Assembly: GCA_900466605.1 (NCBI GenBank)
Contig: UBMU01000014.1
Coordinates: forward strand, 122,486-186,485
DNA from: Hyphomicrobiales bacterium
GTDB lineage: Bacteria; Pseudomonadota; Alphaproteobacteria; Rhizobiales; Rhizobiaceae
Direction of reading: 5' to 3'
DNA: 64,000 bases
Numbering within the stretch: position 1 is the first letter of the stretch; each line of letters opens with the position of its first letter. The position numbers were made by a program, and so were the translations under genes. This document shows, piece by piece, positions 46,887-55,206 of this stretch. The notes under the pieces are model-generated. The model was not told the DNA's origin. It saw only the letters and a list, made by a program, of their open reading frames with translations, and did no database searches.

Positions 46887-48128
46887 TCACACCAGGTGCC
46901 TTGCGCTTCGCCATCCGACCCTTCTGGAATCGATTGCGAAAAGGGACAGGCCAGGCACCCTAACCCTCACGACGGGAACACAGAACGATCTTCGGGTCAG
47001 GTCTATGACTATGGCCTGTTGAATTCCAACTGCCTCCAGTCGTTCTATGACATATTCGATCTCTGCCTTAACGTCTGGCAAAACCATTTCGGGAACTGTT
47101 GAGAAGTCATGCAGAGCTTGCACCTGGTTGGCTTCACCCCGCACGGCTCCCGACGAAAGTGGTACCTGATTATAAGAATCGCGGGCGCCCTGAATGAGGC
47201 CCAGCCGTGATTGGAAAGCTTCAAGAATTGCATGGGTCGCAGCGTCCGCTGCCTGCAAATCGACGCCCCATCCCTCTGCAACCAGGGAAATTGGCCCCGA
47301 AGTCGCCGGGAATGCGCGATCTAACAACTTGCAGGAAATTACCGGGATTCGAAGATCTGTCGTTAGATCCTCCAATATCAATTCGAGGCCAGCATCCTTT
47401 GCTCGACTTGCGAGTGCTTTGGGGCCTGGTGGAAGCGAAGCCAAGTCGATCCTGCGCGCAACGCAATGTCGTTCAGTCCCTGGTCCAAAGCGCCGAACGA
47501 AGAGATGCTGGCTGACTGCATCGCGCTCGATAACCTCAAGAATTCCACTTCTCAGGGCTTGGTCGTAGTGGAACCCAGCAGCAAGGCCGTTCGTATCAAC
47601 CTTATCGAGGACATGTTCCGATGCAGGAGACCTCACCAGATCGGCCAATATCCAGATCGGACGGTTGTTGACGAGATCCCAGCCTTGCACCCAATCAAAA
47701 GAGCAGTCCGGTCGGTAGCCGGACGTCCGCGGAAGATCAAAACTCAAGGGATCGGCGGCGGTGGCTCCAAGGGTCAGTAGCTCAATATAGGTGAATTTTT
47801 CCGGCTTGCAGTCGAACTCTTCTGCGGAGATCCTCTCCAGTGCTTCCATCACCGCGCCGACACGGGCGGCTTCTTTGTCCGTGCCTTTGCCAAGGTGGGT
47901 GGTCAGGTCTTTTGCCATCGGCGTAACCGACGTAAAAATTGGAATGCCTATGACATCAAGTGCGGTGATGTCCGCCACTCGAGTTATCGGAACTTGGTCC
48001 AGGATCAGTCTGTCACATCGACCAACAATCGCGTCTTGGCGATTGTTGTTTCCGCGCTGATCACGATTGTACAAAGGCCACCGTTCTAGGCGGCTAAGCG
48101 GCACCACATCCGGCCTCAGAAACCACAA
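46887..48128 (-). CDS. YcaO-domain cyclodehydratase-like protein
   Basis: A 413-aa YcaO protein. The ATP-binding segments KGTDKEAARVGAVMEALER (81-99), TNGLAAGF (179-186) and SGILEVIERDA (194-204) are the defining motifs. YcaO enzymes use ATP to activate amide backbones, forming azolines or, with TfuA, thioamides. No fused E1-like partner or dehydrogenase is present, so the TfuA-dependent thioamidation branch is favoured. No ATG exists near the N-terminus; I start at TTG 48128, which overlaps the peptide gene by 13 bases. The likely substrate is the 67-aa peptide encoded upstream. Confidence 0.93.
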   Translation of the reverse strand: MWFLRPDVVPLSRLERWPLYNRDQRGNNNRQDAIVGRCDRLILDQVPITRVADITALDVIGIPIFTSVTPMAKDLTTHLGKGTDKEAARVGAVMEALERISAEEFDCKPEKFTYIELLTLGATAADPLSFDLPRTSGYRPDCSFDWVQGWDLVNNRPIWILADLVRSPASEHVLDKVDTNGLAAGFHYDQALRSGILEVIERDAVSQHLFVRRFGPGTERHCVARRIDLASLPPGPKALASRAKDAGLELILEDLTTDLRIPVISCKLLDRAFPATSGPISLVAEGWGVDLQAADAATHAILEAFQSRLGLIQGARDSYNQVPLSSGAVRGEANQVQALHDFSTVPEMVLPDVKAEIEYVIERLEAVGIQQAIVIDLTRRSFCVPVVRVRVPGLSLFAIDSRRVGWRSARHLV

Positions 48129-48319
48129 ATAACGGAGTGGTCCTTGTTGAGGTAAATGTGCGAGCCGGTTTTTTTGCTGATATTCGTGAGGACTGCGATT
48201 TCGTCATCGCTAAGGTTTGCGATAGCATCGCGTACCGGAGTGGGAAGGAACGATCCCTCGATATCCGGAATGACATTTGATTTTTTCAGCTGGTCAAAGT
48301 TTGTCTGGAAGTCTGGCAT
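48116..48319 (-). CDS. Candidate RiPP precursor peptide
   Basis: A 67-aa peptide encoded immediately before YcaO. A perfect AGGAGG stands 5 bases before the ATG at 48319, the strongest ribosome binding site of the operon. The N-terminal 47 residues look like a leader: a short acidic helix with LSDDEIAVLTNI (36-47) resembles the LSxxExxxL leader segment of several RiPP precursors, including aroma-sacti-like ones. The C-terminal 20 residues from SKKTGSHIYL onward end in SVICGF, with a single Cys (65) and terminal Gly-Phe. Modification would presumably occur here. No peptidase or exporter lies in the immediate neighbourhood. Confidence 0.75.
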   Translation of the reverse strand: MPDFQTNFDQLKKSNVIPDIEGSFLPTPVRDAIANLSDDEIAVLTNISKKTGSHIYLNKDHSVICGF

Positions 48320-48563
48320 GTTACCCTCCTCGGATGCCGACCTAAAACTCTTCTGCCCCTGCCTGGAATTTCAACCGTACTTCAATACGCAAGCGTTTCC
48401 TGTCAGTAATAGTAGGATGCAAAAACTCGTCTTGTCCAGTTTATTCTTCTGTCAACCTAACCCTGCGTCCCAGTGCGAATTTATGTACGCTGAAGGTTGA
48501 GTGTGAAGAAAAGTAAGTCTAGTTTATCTATGGTCGATACGAGGCCCGGAGATCGGAGCTGCT

Positions 48564-49244
48564 ATGGATAATCTTGGAAGCAGAGCAAACAGCGATCTGG
48601 TACGAGGGAGGATTGACCTCTGCCTGCCAGGGCTTGACGCAGCATTCAAAGAACTCTGGGACATGAAACCCGAACGGGAAGCGATCGCAGCGTTTCTCGT
48701 TTTACTTCATCAGATAATGAGAGCATCCGTTCCCTTGATGGAGCGCGCCGCGCAAAGGTGCGATGAACTCGAAAAGGTCGACAAATTGGCTGCGCCGCTC
48801 GCAAGGTACTATCGGCATCACATATCCGAGGAAATGAATCACGACGTTTGGGGACTTGAGGATCTGGAGAGCGCAGGGTTTCATCCTGAGTTCGTGCTTT
48901 CTATCGTGCCGTCAGCCGATGTGGCTCGTCTGGTTGGTAGCCAGTACTATTGGATTGAACACCATCACCCCTTGATGCTTCTCGGGTACATTGCTGTGCT
49001 TGAGGCTTTTCCTCCTGCCGACAGCAAGGTCGACGAACTTCGTGATCGATCGGGGTTGCCGGAGTCGGCTTTCCGAACTTTGAGAGTTCACGGGGACCTG
49101 GACCCAACGCACAGTGCTGAAATCGACGACACCTTCAACATATTGCCTCTCGACCGGAAACATCTTGAAATGGTTGGCCTTAGTGTCGTTCACACCTGCG
49201 AAACGCTTGCAGCTTGCGTCAGGAATTTGAGGCCATTGAAGTGA
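48564..49244 (+). CDS. Haem-oxygenase-like iron-containing redox enzyme
   Basis: A 226-aa helical protein of the haem-oxygenase-like diiron oxidase (HDO/Haem_oxygenas_2) type. HHISEEMNHD (85-94) carries His/Glu ligands, IEHHHPLMLLGY (131-142) another His/Glu set, and HGDLDPTH (176-183) the Asp/His end. These positions match the diiron ligand pattern of the family, which hydroxylates, desaturates or cleaves substrates using O2. It is divergent from the peptide/YcaO/TfuA operon across about 245 bases and is a plausible further tailoring enzyme, which is an inference. Confidence 0.85.
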   Translation: MDNLGSRANSDLVRGRIDLCLPGLDAAFKELWDMKPEREAIAAFLVLLHQIMRASVPLMERAAQRCDELEKVDKLAAPLARYYRHHISEEMNHDVWGLEDLESAGFHPEFVLSIVPSADVARLVGSQYYWIEHHHPLMLLGYIAVLEAFPPADSKVDELRDRSGLPESAFRTLRVHGDLDPTHSAEIDDTFNILPLDRKHLEMVGLSVVHTCETLAACVRNLRPLK

Positions 49245-49479
49245 CATTTTGAATTTCCGGCAGGAGCGGAGCAATGCCGCTTGGGCCGCGTGCCGGTAAG
49301 GTCTGTCCAGATCTGCGAACGCCGGCGCATTCGTGCTGGACTTGAAGTCCATTCGTGCTCTGCGCCGTCGAAGAAGGCGATGGGATCGGGCGCGCTTCGA
49401 GCATGTGAAACCGACCATCTCCGCCCGGTCGTCAGTTAGACCGGGAGGGGCGCCTCTCAGATAGTAGATATGATAGAGG

Positions 49480-50121
49480 TCACTTCTTCAAAACGATGTG
49501 CGTAGCCTTATCGGTTGCTTCACAAGAAGCGACGCGAAAGCCCAGCGAAGGCAGGTCCATTCCTGCAAACATTGCCTCACCTCTGCCAAGCACAACTGGC
49601 GAAATGGCAAAGTGTACCTCGTCGACCAGTCCCGCCTGAAGATATTGGCGCACCGTGCTGACGCCGCCGCCGATCTTAACATCTTTGCCACCGGCGGCCG
49701 CCTTGGCTTGCACGAGCGCCTCTTCGATCCCACCGGAAACAAAATGGAAAGTGGTGCCACCTTCCATCACTAGTGGCGGGCGGGGATAGTGGGTGAGGAT
49801 GAACGTGGGTGCATGATAAGGCGGGTTGTCGCCCCACCAGCCCTTCCAGCTTTCATCTGGCCATTCGCCGCGGATCGGGCCGAACATATTGCGGCCGAGG
49901 ATGAAAGCGCCGAAACCGGAGTTTCCAGACGATGCGTACTTCGCGTCGACACCTTCCGATTCGCCTTCTTTTCCGAGCATTGCCTGGAATGTCTGGGTCG
50001 GGAAGAACCACTCAAACAATTCTGGTCCACGTTTGCCTAAGGGGTCGTTCAGGCTTTGCTCCAATCCAGCGCCGAAGCCATCGACCGAGAGAGAAAATGC
50101 TGCAACGCGGACTTTCGACAA
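49480..50121 (-). CDS. DHFR/RibD-C-like reductase
   Basis: A 213-aa protein with the dihydrofolate reductase-like RibD C-terminal fold. SKVRVAAFSLSVDGFGAG at the start, FILGRNMFGP, IGGGVSTVRQYL and VVLGRGEAMF are the family segments. It probably reduces a nicotinamide-dependent substrate; it is not folate-specific as far as can be seen. I prefer the TTG at 50121, because GGAGGTGA lies just before it and homologues start MSKVRV; the ATG at 50133 contains that ribosome binding site inside the frame. It is divergent from an HxlR regulator that likely controls it. Confidence 0.85.
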   Translation of the reverse strand: MSKVRVAAFSLSVDGFGAGLEQSLNDPLGKRGPELFEWFFPTQTFQAMLGKEGESEGVDAKYASSGNSGFGAFILGRNMFGPIRGEWPDESWKGWWGDNPPYHAPTFILTHYPRPPLVMEGGTTFHFVSGGIEEALVQAKAAAGGKDVKIGGGVSTVRQYLQAGLVDEVHFAISPVVLGRGEAMFAGMDLPSLGFRVASCEATDKATHIVLKK

Positions 50122-50210
50122 GATCACCTCCATCCAATTGCATCTTGCAACCAGTTGCAGCTAAGCATGCCTGAGCCTACATTGCAATCGGTTCAACGAA
50201 GGAAGTGAAT

Positions 50211-50729
50211 TTGGATATCGAGCGGCGATCTGGATGCCCGATCAATCTGACGATGGAGGTATTGGGGGACCGATGGAGCCTAGTCGTTATCCGGGACATC
50301 ATGTTCGGTAATCGCCGCCATTTCCGCGAATTGCTCAAGCGCTCCGAGGAAGGGATTGCCTCCAACATTCTGGCCGTGCGCCTAAAACGTCTCGTTTCGC
50401 TCGGTCTGGTTTCCAAGATGGGCGATCCTACCCATAGCCAGAAGGCGATTTATAGTCTGACAGAACCGGGGATACAGCTTGTGCCAATGATTGCCATGAT
50501 GGGCGCCTGGGGCCGACGGCATTTGCCGGTTAGCGACGATTTGAGCATCCGCGCTGAACTTCTTGAGGCTGGTGGATCTGTCCTTTGGGACAAATTCATG
50601 AATGACCTTCGAAATATCCACATTGCGGACCCGATAGGGGGAGCAAATGGTAGTGTTACGTCGCCGGTGCTGATCGGTCTTACCGATGCCTTTCTCAAGG
50701 TGCGCGCAAATATGAAACGCAAAGAGTGA
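50211..50729 (+). CDS. HxlR-family transcriptional regulator
   Basis: A 172-aa winged-helix regulator. CPINLTMEVLGDRWSLVVIRDIMFG at the start and the RFxELLKRSEEGIASNILAVRLKRLVSLGLV segment are diagnostic HxlR features; a Cys near residue 8 may be redox-active. It is divergent from the RibD-like reductase and probably regulates it. TTG at 50211 and GTG at 50205 are both possible starts; AAGGAAG spacing favours TTG. Confidence 0.85.
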   Translation: MDIERRSGCPINLTMEVLGDRWSLVVIRDIMFGNRRHFRELLKRSEEGIASNILAVRLKRLVSLGLVSKMGDPTHSQKAIYSLTEPGIQLVPMIAMMGAWGRRHLPVSDDLSIRAELLEAGGSVLWDKFMNDLRNIHIADPIGGANGSVTSPVLIGLTDAFLKVRANMKRKE

Positions 50730-50833
50730 TATTGTTTTGCGTCCCGCATTGCCGCTGGGCGCCCCGGGATTGTCGATTCCTGCCTAGGTCGATCTGACAC
50801 AGCGAAGATATTCTGCGGCTTGTCTTGCCGCGC

Positions 50834-51166
50834 TCAAGACGGCTGTTCCAGCGGCCACACCTCAACGACACCGCGTGCAACAGCACAAGGAGTTCGTGAC
50901 ACCATCTCTATGGCTTCAGCCATATCGGCAGCCTCGACTATGGCAAATCCGGCTACCGGCAAGGAGGATCTCATGAATGGACCGTTTGCCGTTTCAACCT
51001 GCGCAGCGTCGCGATTGCGCACCTGCACTGGGGTGCCCGCAATGCCCATCAGCACTCCGTCTTTCTGCAAACTTGCGTCGTGGGCATGGGCTGCGTCTCG
51101 GATGGCAACTGCGGTGCGGTCGTAACCCTCCCGGTCTCCATATCCGATTGTCACAAATTTCGGCAT
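50834..51166 (-). CDS. YCII-family protein
   Basis: A 110-aa YCII-like protein (MPKFVTIGYGDREGY ... GFAIVEAADMAEAIEMVSRTPCA ... VEVWPLE). These small dimeric alpha/beta proteins often bind or transform small ligands, sometimes as DGPF-domain partners of sigma factors. GAAGGAG precedes the ATG at good spacing. No co-operonic partner is evident. Confidence 0.85.
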   Translation of the reverse strand: MPKFVTIGYGDREGYDRTAVAIRDAAHAHDASLQKDGVLMGIAGTPVQVRNRDAAQVETANGPFMRSSLPVAGFAIVEAADMAEAIEMVSRTPCAVARGVVEVWPLEQPS

Positions 51167-51631
51167 GGATCGTCTCCTTCAGCGTGCTGAGGTTCGATGC
51201 TTACCTGCAAGTCACTCACCATACAGCTGAAATATGGCAGCACTGACGGCTGCTTTGCAGCGATGGCGAGCCAGTCGCACAAACTGGCCCGCGGCCCAAT
51301 TGCTGGTTTTGGGCTGGGTCAAAACTTGCGATGGCCACTTCCGGGCAACCCAATCGCTTCGGGCCAAGTCCATTGGTTAGGTTTCCGCTCGGTCCGCAAG
51401 CGCCGCTCCCTCCTCGCGCCGTCACGGCTTTCCCAAGACTTTTTTCAACACCTCGGTCGTCAGGATCGACTTGGTTTTTCATGGACGAACTTGGAAAACG
51501 CGGGAGCAATCAGTTCGTGTGACTTAACGATCGATGACGCCGATCGACATTCCCGGTTGACAGCGCAGTTTCCCCGGATAATCTATTATAACGACGTATA
51601 TAACATAATAATGGAACAATAAAACTGGAGC
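51167..51631. other. Intergenic gap, transporter promoter region
   Basis: No gene is supported. The last 60 bases are A/T-rich and carry the putative IclR-type motif at 51601-51614 just before the transporter operon. Confidence 0.4.
51601..51614 (+). promoter_or_regulatory. Candidate IclR operator, transporter promoter
   Basis: TAACATAATAATGG matches TTACATAATTATGG at 57825-57838 at 12 of 14 positions. It lies upstream of the substrate-binding protein gene of the operon whose regulator is probably the IclR protein at 56957. Confidence 0.5.
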
Positions 51632-53164
51632 ATGAAAATGAGGACGCTTGTCGCATTCCTTCTCGGCACCGCGCTGGTCGCCGTTCCAACTGTGTTGATG
51701 GCTCAGGAAAAAGGCGGCGTGATCAATGTCGCGACGATCGGCGAGCCGCCGACGCTCGACCCGATGTCGTCCACAGCGGACTTGGTCGGGATCGTCACTC
51801 AGCACATCTTTGAGACGCTCTACACATTCGACAAGACGTGGAACGTCACGCCGCTACTCGCGGAAAGCCTGCCAGAGATCAGTGCTGATGGTAAGACCTA
51901 TACGATCAAGCTGCGCACCGGCATCAAGTTCCACGACAATAGCGACATGACCGCGGAAGACGTCGTTGCCTCGCTTACTCGCTGGACGAAGGTCGCCTCG
52001 CGCGGCAAGCAGGTTGTGGGCTTCATCGAATCCATCGCGGCCGTCGATCCGGCGACTGTCAAGATCGTGCTCAAGCAGCCTTATGCACCGCTGACATCAC
52101 TGCTCGCCTTCAATAACTCGGCTGCGATCATCATCCCGTCCGAAAAACAGGACGAGCCGATGAAGGAGTTCATCGGAACCGGGCCCTACATGCTCAAGGA
52201 GCGCAAGGCCGACCAGTACATCCAGCTCGTCCGCTTCGACGGTTATAAGTCGCGAGGCGGCGAAAGCGATGGTTATGGCGGCGCGCGACATCAGTATCTC
52301 GACGAAATCCGCTTTGTACCAGTTCCAGATGCAAACACCCGCGTCGAGGCGGCCGTCTCCGGCCAGTACGACTACGTCGATTCAATACCTGTCGAGTCGT
52401 TCGAGAAGCTGAAGGGATCGAGCGCATCGCAGCCGGTCGTCCTCAAGCCGTTCGGCTATCCGGTCTTCGTTTTCAACACGAAGGAAGGCGTTGCCAAGAG
52501 CGTGGAGGTCCGCAAGGCAATCCGCCAGGCGTTGAGCATGGAGGACATGCTCGCAGCCGCGTTCGGCAGCACGGATTTCTACGCTCTCGATGGCGACATC
52601 TATCCGAAACCCTACGCCTGGAACACGAACGCAGGCGTGGAGGGCAACTACAACGTCGCCGATCCGGAGGGGGCGGCTGCGGCCGCTAAGAAAGCTGGCT
52701 ATAATGGTGAGCCGATCCGCATTCTCACCAGTCGCCAATACGAGTTCCACTACAAGATGGCGCAGGTCGCTGCCGAGTATCTAAAATTGGCGGGCTTCAA
52801 CGTCGATCTGCAGGTTGTTGATTGGGCAACGCTTACGCAGCGCCGCACGGACGCAAAGCTCTGGGATATCTACATTACTCATAGCCCGTTCTTGCCAGAG
52901 CCGGCGCTGATCGGTTCACTATCGCCGAGCTCGCCCGGTTGGTGGGATACGCCGGCGCGCAAGGCGACCGTCGATGCCTTCACATCGGAAGTCGATCCGC
53001 AGAAGCGCATCGCTCTTTGGGCCGACGTGCAGAAGGCCATGTATGACGAGCTTCCCTACATGAAAATCGGCGACTTCAACGCCGTCTCGGCGAAGTCCAC
53101 GAAGCTCGAAGGCATCGATCCGGCTCCGTGGCCGTACTTCTGGAATGTGTCCGTCAAGAAGTGA
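51632..53164 (+). CDS. ABC transporter peptide/nickel-type substrate-binding protein
   Basis: A 510-aa periplasmic binding protein (SBP_bac_5 family) with a signal peptide (MRTLVAFLLGTALVAVPTVLMA). GEPPTLDPMSSTADL and the YTIKLRTGIKFHDNSDMTAEDVVASL segment are typical. It delivers a peptide-like or other hydrophilic solute to the two permeases that follow. The ATG at 51632 and a second in-frame ATG at 51638 are equivalent. It is first in the transporter/catabolic operon. Confidence 0.93.
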   Translation: MKMRTLVAFLLGTALVAVPTVLMAQEKGGVINVATIGEPPTLDPMSSTADLVGIVTQHIFETLYTFDKTWNVTPLLAESLPEISADGKTYTIKLRTGIKFHDNSDMTAEDVVASLTRWTKVASRGKQVVGFIESIAAVDPATVKIVLKQPYAPLTSLLAFNNSAAIIIPSEKQDEPMKEFIGTGPYMLKERKADQYIQLVRFDGYKSRGGESDGYGGARHQYLDEIRFVPVPDANTRVEAAVSGQYDYVDSIPVESFEKLKGSSASQPVVLKPFGYPVFVFNTKEGVAKSVEVRKAIRQALSMEDMLAAAFGSTDFYALDGDIYPKPYAWNTNAGVEGNYNVADPEGAAAAAKKAGYNGEPIRILTSRQYEFHYKMAQVAAEYLKLAGFNVDLQVVDWATLTQRRTDAKLWDIYITHSPFLPEPALIGSLSPSSPGWWDTPARKATVDAFTSEVDPQKRIALWADVQKAMYDELPYMKIGDFNAVSAKSTKLEGIDPAPWPYFWNVSVKK

Positions 53165-53204
53165 TAGCCACGGAGTTTTCGCGATGATCGTGACGGCAGC
53201 CTCT

Positions 53205-53345
53205 CGCTCACTCATCCCCGTGCTCGTCACGGGGATCCAGTCTAGGCACGTCTACGCCCTCAGCGACGGGAATTCTTCCAGGGGCGCTTTCACGCCCAGA
53301 CACATGAGTGCGCTGGATTTCTTTAACCAGAGCAGGAACGAGGGG
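53205..53345. repeat. RIME-like palindromic intergenic repeat
   Basis: The stretch begins CTCACTCATCCCCGTG CTCGT CACGGGG ATCCAG, in which CCCCGTG (53216-53222) and CACGGGG (53228-53234) form a hairpin, and ends with an inverted, imperfect counterpart (CTGGATTT ... AGGAACGAGGG). A GGGCG/CGCCC hairpin lies inside. This is the pattern of rhizobial mosaic (RIME) elements. It sits between the binding-protein and permease genes. Confidence 0.7.
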
Positions 53346-53395
53346 GCGGCTATTGCCGCCACCGACCTTCAATCGGACACGGAGATCGTGCCTGT

Positions 53396-54337
53396 ATGAT
53401 ACGCTACATTCTCCAGCGCCTTGCGGGCATGATCGTGGTGATGTTTCTCGTTGTCACGATTGTTTTCGTCATTGTGCGCGTCACGCCCGGTGATCCGGCT
53501 GCGGTAATGCTTGGTCCCGATGCGACGCCGCAGGATATCGCAGATCTGCGTACCGGCCTCGGTCTCGACCGTTCACTCGGGGTGCAATACATCTACTATA
53601 TCGGCCAGTTGTTGAAGGGCGACCTTGGCCAGTCGATCTTCCTCAATATGCCTGTAACCTCGGCATTGCTCGAGCGCGCAGAGCCGACGTTTTTTCTGAC
53701 GGTCTTCTCGCTGATGATCGCCAGCCTTATCGCACTGCCAATCGGCATTTATGCCGCCTACCGCCGAGGTTCCTTCATCGACCAGGCCGCCACGACACTC
53801 GCGATGTTCGCGGCAAGCATTCCGAGTTTTTGGTTGGGCCTCATTTTGATGCAGGTCTTCGCCGTCCGCTTCGGCATGTTCCCCGTGTCGGGCTATGGAG
53901 GACCGGGTTCCACCTTCCTCGAGCGTATGTATCACCTAACGTTGCCAGCCTTTGCGCTTGGTATTGTCTCCTCGGCGCTGATCCTGCGCTTCACCCGCGC
54001 CTCGATGCTCGACGTGCTCGGAGACGACTATATCCGCACGGCACGCGCGAAGGGGTTGGTCGAGCGCAAGGTCATCTTAAAGCACGCTCTGAAGAATGCG
54101 CTGATCCCCATCCTGACGGTGCTCGGGCTGACTGCAGCCGTGCTGATATCGGGCGCAGTCGTGACGGAGACTGTTTTCGGTCTTCCCGGTGTCGGCAACC
54201 TTGTCGTTTCTGCTGTCTTGAGGCGTGATTATCCGGTCATCCAGGGTGCGCTGTTGGTCATCGCAGCGCTGTACGTCCTGATCAATTTTGCGATTGATAT
54301 GCTTTACCTGCTCGTTGATCCGAGGGTGCGCTACTAA
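53396..54337 (+). CDS. ABC transporter permease (DppB-like)
   Basis: A 313-aa inner-membrane permease with the family opening MIRYILQRLAGMIVVMFLVVT, TPGDPA motif, six helices and the EAA-type loop (DDYIRTARAKGL). It forms half of the channel. It lies after a RIME-like repeat and overlaps the next permease by one base (TAATG). Confidence 0.95.
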   Translation: MIRYILQRLAGMIVVMFLVVTIVFVIVRVTPGDPAAVMLGPDATPQDIADLRTGLGLDRSLGVQYIYYIGQLLKGDLGQSIFLNMPVTSALLERAEPTFFLTVFSLMIASLIALPIGIYAAYRRGSFIDQAATTLAMFAASIPSFWLGLILMQVFAVRFGMFPVSGYGGPGSTFLERMYHLTLPAFALGIVSSALILRFTRASMLDVLGDDYIRTARAKGLVERKVILKHALKNALIPILTVLGLTAAVLISGAVVTETVFGLPGVGNLVVSAVLRRDYPVIQGALLVIAALYVLINFAIDMLYLLVDPRVRY

Positions 54338-55206
54338 TGACGGATATCGCAATCAAACCCGCGGAAAATGAAAACCGCAAGTTCATCCGCCGCTTGCTGA
54401 GACGCAAGACAGTTGCCTTCGGGCTCCTGATCCTGACGATCTTTGTGCTGTTGGCGATCCTCGCTCCTTGGGTCGCTCCTTATTCGCCGTCGAAGCTTTC
54501 AATCGTCAACCGGCTGAAGCCGCCGAGCGGAGTATACTTATTTGGAACCGACGAATTCGGCCGTGACGTGCTTTCGCGCACAATCTATGCCGGCCGATTG
54601 TCTCTGCTGGTCGGAGCTGCGGTCGTGGCGCTTTCGACCCTGATCGGTGTCACGCTCGGTCTGCTAGCAGGTTTCTTCAAGAAGCTCGACACGCCGATTG
54701 CCCGGCTGATCGATGCGATGATGGCCTTTCCAGATATCCTGCTTGCCATCGCCCTCGTTGCAGCGCTTGGTCCATCGCTGACGACTGTCATCATCGCATT
54801 GTCGATTGTCTACGCGCCGCGCCTTGCCCGTATCGTTCGCGCTTCGACGCTTGTTATCCGTGAGTTGCCCTATGTCGAGGCAGCCCAAGCTCTCGGCATA
54901 TCGACCTTCCATATCATGACACGCCATGTGCTGCGGAACCTCTTGTCGCCGATCATCGTGCAGGCGACTTTCCTGTTTGCCAGCGCCATGCTTGCTGAGG
55001 CCGGGCTTTCTTTCCTCGGTCTGGGGGTAAGCCCCGAAATCCCGACATGGGGAACCATGATCGCCGCCGGCCGCCAGTATATCGGCCAGGCCGACTGGAT
55101 GACGCTTTTCCCGGGCGTTGCCATCATTCTCTGCGTGCTTTCGCTCCAGATGGTCGGTGACGGCCTACGCGATATGCTCGATCCCAAACTTCGAAAGGAT
55201 TTATGA
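54337..55206 (+). CDS. ABC transporter permease (DppC-like)
   Basis: A 289-aa permease with six helices, LFGTDEFGRDVLSRTIYAGR and the EAA loop YVEAAQALG, the DppC/OppC pattern. It pairs with the preceding permease to form the channel. Its stop overlaps the start of the amidohydrolase gene, so the catabolic genes are translated with the transporter. Confidence 0.95.
   Translation: MTDIAIKPAENENRKFIRRLLRRKTVAFGLLILTIFVLLAILAPWVAPYSPSKLSIVNRLKPPSGVYLFGTDEFGRDVLSRTIYAGRLSLLVGAAVVALSTLIGVTLGLLAGFFKKLDTPIARLIDAMMAFPDILLAIALVAALGPSLTTVIIALSIVYAPRLARIVRASTLVIRELPYVEAAQALGISTFHIMTRHVLRNLLSPIIVQATFLFASAMLAEAGLSFLGLGVSPEIPTWGTMIAAGRQYIGQADWMTLFPGVAIILCVLSLQMVGDGLRDMLDPKLRKDL

Noticed and set aside
53145..53399. 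84-codon plus frame between transporter genes.
   Set aside because: It lies on the RIME-like repeat and has no coding signal.
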